From: Mesorhizobium sp. | Lineage (GTDB): Bacteria > Pseudomonadota > Alphaproteobacteria > Rhizobiales > Rhizobiaceae | Length of the DNA: 45,612 bases | Assembly (NCBI RefSeq): GCF_004963255.1 | Contig: NZ_SUGA01000044.1 | Span: forward strand, 1-45,612 | Direction of reading: 5' to 3' | Shown: in pieces, positions 41,528 to 45,612 of the stretch | How the letters are laid out: each line of letters starts with the position of its first letter | How positions within the stretch are numbered: the first letter of the stretch is position 1 | Made by a program: the position numbers and the translations under genes | Notes under the pieces: model-generated | Seen by the model: the letters and a program-made list of their open reading frames with translations, nothing else | Told to the model about the DNA's origin: nothing | The model's database searches: none

Positions 41528-42856
41528 ATGGCTTCCAATATTTCGTTGACGGGCCTTGCCCGTGATCTCGAGGAACGCGGCAAGTCCGGCAAGCCTATTC
41601 GCATCGGCCTCATCGGCTCAGGCGAAATGGGAACCGACATCGTTACCCGCGTCGCCCATATGTCCGGCATCGAGATCGGCGCCATCTCCGAATTGAACCT
41701 TCCCGCGGCCAGCAAAGCCGTCGACATCGCGTTCCAGGAAACCGGCCATGCGCGAGAGGTTTCCAACGCCTCGGCCATGACCGCTGCCATGGAGGCGGGC
41801 AAGATCGCCGTCACCAACGATTCCAGCCTTGTCATCGGCAACGACCTCATCGACGTCGTGATCGACGCGACCGGCGTTCCGGCCGTCGGCGCCGAGATCG
41901 GCCTGCGCGCAATGGAGCACGGCAAGCACCTGGTGATGATGAATGTCGAGGCGGACGTCACCATCGGCGCCTATCTCAAGGCCGAGGCCGACCGCCTCGG
42001 CGTCACCTATTCGCTGGGCGCCGGCGATGAGCCGTCTTCCTGCATGGAGCTGATCGAGTTCGTCTCCGCCATGGGCCACCCGATCGTCGCCGCTGGCAAG
42101 GGCAAGAACAACCCTCTCAACATCGACGCCACGCCTCCGGACTATGAGGAGGAGGCGAAGCGCCGGCATATGAATGTGCGCATGCTGGTCGAATTCGTCG
42201 ACGGTTCGAAGACCATGGTCGAGATGGCGGCGATCGCCAACGCGACCGGGCTGGTTCCCGACAAGCCCGGCATGCACGGCCCGGCGGCCACGCTCGGCGA
42301 ATTGTCGAAGGTGCTGGTGCCACAGAAGGATGGCGGCGTGCTGTCGAAGGTAGGCGTCGTCGACTATTCGATCGGCAAGGGCGTGGCGCCGGGCGTCTTC
42401 GTCGTCGCCGACATGTCGCATCCTCGCATCTCGGAGCGCATGGAAGACCTGAAGATGGGCAAGGGCCCGTACTTCACCTTCCATCGCCCTTATCATCTGA
42501 CCTCGCTGGAAGTGCCGCTGACCTGCGCCCGCGTCGTGCTCTACGGCAAGGCTGACATGGTGCCGCTGGCAAAGCCGGTCGCGGAGGTCTGCGCCGTCGC
42601 CAAGAAGGACCTGAAGCCCGGCGACAAGCTCGATGCCATCGGCGAATATTGCTACCGCGCCTGGATCATGACGGCGCCGGAAGCCCATGCGGCGCGTGCC
42701 ATCCCCTGCGGCCTGCTGCAGGGCGGCTCGGTCACCGCGCCCATTAAGAAGGGCGAGCTCATCACCTATGCCAATGCGGCGCCCGCGCCGGGTTCGAAGA
42801 TCGCCGAGCTTCGCGCCCGCCAGGACAGGCTCGTCTACGGAACCGTGGAGGCGTGA
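41528..42856 (+). CDS. SAF-domain NAD(P)-dependent oxidoreductase (homoserine-dehydrogenase-like, COG4091 type)
   Basis: GGAGG at 41513-41517 supports ATG 41528, giving 442 residues. The N-terminal Rossmann domain (about 18-150) has RIGLIGSGEMGTDIVTRV as the dinucleotide loop and VIDATGVPAVGAEIG. The middle domain resembles the homoserine-dehydrogenase catalytic fold. The C-terminal SAF domain is about 350-420 (PGDKLDAIGEYCYRAW, CGLLQGGSVTAPIKKGELIT). COG4091-type proteins have no firmly assigned reaction; they are not the threonine-pathway enzyme. The next gene starts two bases after its stop, and the E1/E2 genes follow, so the oxidoreductase probably supplies or clears their substrate. Confidence 0.85.
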   Translation: MASNISLTGLARDLEERGKSGKPIRIGLIGSGEMGTDIVTRVAHMSGIEIGAISELNLPAASKAVDIAFQETGHAREVSNASAMTAAMEAGKIAVTNDSSLVIGNDLIDVVIDATGVPAVGAEIGLRAMEHGKHLVMMNVEADVTIGAYLKAEADRLGVTYSLGAGDEPSSCMELIEFVSAMGHPIVAAGKGKNNPLNIDATPPDYEEEAKRRHMNVRMLVEFVDGSKTMVEMAAIANATGLVPDKPGMHGPAATLGELSKVLVPQKDGGVLSKVGVVDYSIGKGVAPGVFVVADMSHPRISERMEDLKMGKGPYFTFHRPYHLTSLEVPLTCARVVLYGKADMVPLAKPVAEVCAVAKKDLKPGDKLDAIGEYCYRAWIMTAPEAHAARAIPCGLLQGGSVTAPIKKGELITYANAAPAPGSKIAELRARQDRLVYGTVEA

Positions 42857-42858
42857 TC

Positions 42859-43887
42859 ATGGCCGGAGCCAGCAAAGCCGTCGTGGATAGCCGGGCCAAC
42901 CTGCCTTTCGTCTATCGCCAGTACAGTCCCGAGCAGCTGAGACAGGTGCTTCACAAGATGTACCTCATCCGCCGCTTCGAAGAGGGCGCGGAAGAGTGCT
43001 ACATGCGCGGCCTCATCCACGGCACAATGCACCTGTCGATCGGGCAGGAAGCGAGCGCCATGGGCATCTGCATGCCGCTCGCCGAGGACGACCAGATCAC
43101 CTCGACGCATCGCGGCCACGGCCATTGCATCGCCAAGGGCGCGGAAGTCAGCCGCATGTTCGCCGAGTTCTTCGGCAAGACCACCGGCTACTGCAAGGGC
43201 AGGGGCGGCTCCATGCACATCGCCGATGTCGCCAAGGGCAATCTCGGCGCCAACGGCATCGTTGCCGGCGGCATTCCGATTGCCGTGGGCGCGGCACTTT
43301 CATCCAAGCGGATGAAGACCGGTAAGGTAGTCGTCTCCTTCTTCGGCGACGGCGCCAACAATGAAGGCGCCTTCCACGAGGCGCTGAACATGGCGGCGAT
43401 CTGGAAGCTGCCGGTGATCTTCGTGTGCGAGAACAACGGTTACGGCATGTCGACCTCGACGGCGCGCTCGACCGCGGTGAAGAACATCGCCGAGCGGGCG
43501 GCCGCCTATTCGATGCCGGGCGTCATCGTCAACGGCAACATTTTCTCCGAGGTCGCCGAGGCGTCTTTCAAGGCGGTCGAGCGGGCGCGCGCCGGCGAGG
43601 GGCCGACGCTGATCGAGTCCAAGACCTACCGCCATCGCGGCCATTCCAAAAGCGACCGCAACCGCTACCGTACCAAGGAAGAGATCGAGGACTGGATGGC
43701 GAACCGCGATCCGATCACGCTCTTCGAGACGGAGCTGCGCGATTTCGGCTTCATCGACGACCAGGGCATCCAAGCGATCCGCGACGCGGTTGCCAAGGAG
43801 ATCGCCGACGGCATCGAGTTCGCCAAGGCGAGCCCGGCGCCAGAGATCGCCACCCTCGAAAACTATGTTTACACGGAGCATGCGTGA
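42859..43887 (+). CDS. 2-oxo-acid/acetoin dehydrogenase E1 component, alpha subunit
   Basis: The protein has 342 residues with GGAGG at 42847-42851. The thiamine-diphosphate motif is GDGANNEGAF followed by CENNGYGMST (GDG-Nx-NN). Other E1alpha markers are MYLIRRFEEGAEECYMRG, GFx-type residues in GTMHLSIGQEASAMG, RGHGHCIAKG, KGRGGSMHI and TYRHRGHSKSD. The enzyme decarboxylates a 2-oxo acid (pyruvate-like) or cleaves acetoin. Sequence alone does not separate PdhA from AcoA. The context, with a SAF-oxidoreductase upstream, argues for a dedicated catabolic complex. Confidence 0.9.
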   Translation: MAGASKAVVDSRANLPFVYRQYSPEQLRQVLHKMYLIRRFEEGAEECYMRGLIHGTMHLSIGQEASAMGICMPLAEDDQITSTHRGHGHCIAKGAEVSRMFAEFFGKTTGYCKGRGGSMHIADVAKGNLGANGIVAGGIPIAVGAALSSKRMKTGKVVVSFFGDGANNEGAFHEALNMAAIWKLPVIFVCENNGYGMSTSTARSTAVKNIAERAAAYSMPGVIVNGNIFSEVAEASFKAVERARAGEGPTLIESKTYRHRGHSKSDRNRYRTKEEIEDWMANRDPITLFETELRDFGFIDDQGIQAIRDAVAKEIADGIEFAKASPAPEIATLENYVYTEHA

Positions 43888-44885
43888 TGGACGCCGCGGT
43901 GCGTGAACTGAGCTACGCCCAGGCGATCCAGGAAGCCATGGCCATCGCCATGGACATGGACGAGCGCGTCTTCCTGATGGGCGAGGATATCGGCGTCTAT
44001 GGCGGCGCCTTCCAGGTGACCGGCGATCTGGTCGAGCGCTACGGCACCGACCGGGTGATCGACACGCCGATTTCGGAACTGGGCGGCGCTGGCGTCGCGG
44101 TGGGCGCGGCCGTCACCGGCATGCGGCCGATCTTCGAATTCCAGTTCTCGGATTTCGCCACGCTCGGCATGGAGCAGATCGTCAACCAGGCGGCCAAGAT
44201 GCGTTTCATGCTCGGCGGCGAGGTCTCGGTGCCGGTTGTGATGCGTTTCCCTGCCGGCTCCGGCACGGGTGCCGCTGCGCAGCACAGCCAGAGCCTGGAA
44301 GCCTGGCTCGGCCATGTGCCCGGCCTCAAGGTGATCCAGCCGGCGACGCCGCACGATGCCAAGGGCATGCTGCTTGCCGCTGTCGCCGACCCTGACCCCG
44401 TCATGATCTTCGAGCACAAGCTGCTCTACAAGATGAAGGGCCATGTGCCGGAAGGCCACTATATCGTTCCGATCGGCAAGGCCGAGATCCGCCGCGAAGG
44501 TCGCGACCTCACCATCGTCGCCACGTCGATCATGGTGCAGAAGGCGCTCGAAGCCGCCGCGGCGCTGGAAGGCGAGGGCATCGACATCGAAGTCGTCGAT
44601 CTGCGCACCATCCGCCCGATCGACCGGCAGACCATCATCGACAGCGTGAAGAAAACCTCGCGCCTGCTTTGCGTCTACGAAGCGGTAAAGACGCTCGGCA
44701 TCGGCGCGGAAGTGAGCGCGCTCGTCGCCGAAAGCGAGGCCTTCGATTATCTCGATGCGCCGATCGTGCGCCTGGGCGGCGCCGAGACGCCGATCCCTTA
44801 CAATCCGGATCTGGAAAAGGCGACAGTGCCGCAGGTTCCCGACATCATCGCGGCCGCGCGCGACCTTGTGAAAGGGGTCCGCTGA
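43887..44885 (+). CDS. 2-oxo-acid/acetoin dehydrogenase E1 component, beta subunit
   Basis: The start at 43887 overlaps the E1alpha stop (TGATG), giving 332 residues. Motifs include VFLMGEDIGVYGGAFQVTGDL, RVIDTPISELGGAGVAVGAA, FEFQFSDFATLGMEQIVNQAAKMRFM, AAAQHSQSLEAWLGHVPGLKV and VVDLRTIRPIDRQTI, all standard for E1beta of the PDH/BCKDH/acetoin family. It has no lipoyl domain fused to its N-terminus, unlike the long PdhB of the rhizobial main pyruvate dehydrogenase. That supports this set being a second, separate complex. Confidence 0.92.
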   Translation: MDAAVRELSYAQAIQEAMAIAMDMDERVFLMGEDIGVYGGAFQVTGDLVERYGTDRVIDTPISELGGAGVAVGAAVTGMRPIFEFQFSDFATLGMEQIVNQAAKMRFMLGGEVSVPVVMRFPAGSGTGAAAQHSQSLEAWLGHVPGLKVIQPATPHDAKGMLLAAVADPDPVMIFEHKLLYKMKGHVPEGHYIVPIGKAEIRREGRDLTIVATSIMVQKALEAAAALEGEGIDIEVVDLRTIRPIDRQTIIDSVKKTSRLLCVYEAVKTLGIGAEVSALVAESEAFDYLDAPIVRLGGAETPIPYNPDLEKATVPQVPDIIAAARDLVKGVR

Positions 44886-44888
44886 GCG

Positions 44889-45612
44889 ATGCCGACAGAG
44901 GTCATTCTTCCCAAGGTCGACATGGACATGGCGACCGGCCAGATCTCGCGCTGGTTCGCCGAGGAGGGCGCTCGCGTCAAGAAGGGTGACGTGCTCTTCG
45001 AGATCGAGACCGACAAGGCGGCGATGGAGATCGACGCGCCGGCCAGCGGCACGCTGCGCAACGTCACCGGCAAGGAGCGCGTCGACATTCCCGTCGGTGA
45101 GCCCGTCGCCTGGATCTATGCCGACGACGAGATCTATGAAGCCAAGCAGGGCCAGGCGCCAATCTCCCCCCTCGTGCGCGAGATGTCGGCGCAGCCGACA
45201 GAGGGGGGCGCTGTCCCGCCAACCTCTCATTCCGTCGGGCTCCCCTCTGGCCTGCCGGCCATCTCCCCCACCGGGGGGGAGATCAGCCAATTGCTGGGGC
45301 CTGCCCGAGCCACGCCGTTGGCTCGACGCTTGGCCCGAGAGGCAAATCTGAACCTCTCGGCTATAGCAGGCAGCGGCCCGCGCGGCCGTGTTGTGCGCGC
45401 GGACGTCGAGGCCGCGGTCGCAGCGAAAGGCAGAGCCACCCCTGTTCAGCCGGCCGCCGAGATTCCGGCCGGTGCTCCGTCCGCCCCGGCACCCGCGCCG
45501 AAGCCGATGTCGGACGATCAGGTGCTGAAACTGTTCGTCGAGGGCTCCTACGAGCTGGTGCCGCATGACAACATGCGCAAGACCATCGCGCGCCGCCTGG
45601 TCGAGGCGAAGT
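44889..45612 (+). CDS. Dihydrolipoamide acyltransferase E2 (partial, runs off the window)
   Basis: The E2 starts three bases after the E1beta stop and is cut by the window end after 241 residues. Residues 1-78 form a lipoyl domain with the lipoylated Lys43 in EIETDKAAMEID. Residues of about 90-135 are encoded by a mosaic palindromic repeat (APISPLVREMSAQPTEGG, then GLPSGLPAISPTGGEIS). Residues 139-178 form the peripheral subunit-binding domain (ATPLARRLAREANLNL, GSGPRGRVVRADVEAA). The Pro/Ala linker and the beginning of the catalytic domain (HDNMRKTIARRLVEAK) follow. The reading frame is intact throughout. Confidence 0.92.
   Translation, partial: MPTEVILPKVDMDMATGQISRWFAEEGARVKKGDVLFEIETDKAAMEIDAPASGTLRNVTGKERVDIPVGEPVAWIYADDEIYEAKQGQAPISPLVREMSAQPTEGGAVPPTSHSVGLPSGLPAISPTGGEISQLLGPARATPLARRLAREANLNLSAIAGSGPRGRVVRADVEAAVAAKGRATPVQPAAEIPAGAPSAPAPAPKPMSDDQVLKLFVEGSYELVPHDNMRKTIARRLVEAK
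45157..45290. repeat. RIME-like mosaic repeat inside the E2 coding sequence
   Basis: The segment carries two modules also present at 21587-21753. The first half (ATCTCCCCCC..GAGATGTC..GCCGACAGAGGGGGGCG) matches the right module of that element. The second half (CTCCCCTCTGGCCTGCCGGC, CATCTCCCCC..GGGGGGGAGAT) matches the left module. The order of the halves is therefore swapped. The insertion of about 134 bp keeps the E2 frame open and encodes linker residues. Confidence 0.85.

Noticed and set aside
41528..42856. Homoserine dehydrogenase of threonine synthesis
   Set aside because: The C-terminal SAF domain and operon context with E1/E2 differ from Hom, which carries an ACT domain and lies elsewhere in rhizobial genomes.
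43869..45566. 565-codon - strand open frame opposite E1beta and E2
   Set aside because: No recognisable domain. The opposite strand has clear E1beta and E2 motifs with proper start/stop spacing.

Overview
The window looks like chromosomal DNA of a Rhizobiales alphaproteobacterium, most likely Mesorhizobium or a close relative. This rests on the high GC content, the ldtR/L,D-transpeptidase pair, the glyA-nrdR-rib-nusB order, the yceD-plsX-fabH-ihfA-merR order, an Asp-type HemB, and several classes of rhizobial palindromic mosaic repeats. Most of the window is core and housekeeping sequence. No tRNA, rRNA, CRISPR array, transposase or phage gene was seen.

Layout. 1-9.9 kb: a dihydrofolate-reductase-like protein behind a palindromic operator, an intracellular PHB depolymerase, a GST, hemB, a DUF2066 protein, an isoprenylcysteine-methyltransferase-like membrane protein, a 3-hydroxyisobutyryl-CoA hydrolase-like protein, and the ldtR regulator with its L,D-transpeptidase. 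9.9-12.8 kb: a LuxR solo diverging from a CPA1 Na+/H+ antiporter. The 536-base gap between them contains an RNA-like hairpin series ending in a strong terminator, and a 98-base nested inverted repeat. 12.9-19.8 kb: glyA, an IalB-like secreted protein, then nrdR-ribD-ribE-(antitoxin-like mini-gene)-ribH-nusB-MFS, tightly packed with several start/stop overlaps. 19.8-27.1 kb: an FMN reductase, an osmoprotectant ABC importer (osmF-yehYXW type) and a K+-independent H+-pyrophosphatase. 27.1-31.9 kb: a large GAF/PAS hybrid histidine kinase of lower GC and a glycosyltransferase/cupin-epimerase pair, possibly acquired. 32.0-37.1 kb: BamE, a cytochrome bc1 chaperone, yceD, plsX, fabH, ihfA and a MerR regulator. 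37.1-41.3 kb: small accessory genes, including a probable general-stress membrane protein, a frameshifted TupA-like ATP-grasp gene, a histidine-rich secreted peptide, a small XRE regulator and a YbaK-type deacylase. 41.5 kb to the end: an operon of a SAF-domain homoserine-dehydrogenase-like oxidoreductase with the E1alpha, E1beta and E2 (cut by the window end) of a 2-oxo-acid or acetoin dehydrogenase complex.

The points most worth a second look are: (i) a mosaic palindromic repeat captured in frame inside the E2 linker, adding about 45 repeat-encoded residues between the lipoyl and subunit-binding domains; (ii) the coupling of a COG4091-type oxidoreductase to a private 2-oxo-acid dehydrogenase complex, a possible uncharacterised catabolic pathway; (iii) the structured leader of the antiporter; (iv) palindromic repeats placed exactly at stop codons; (v) an orphan antitoxin-like gene translationally coupled to ribE; and (vi) two sequences matching the EcfG general-stress promoter, one before the L,D-transpeptidase gene and one before a small membrane protein.
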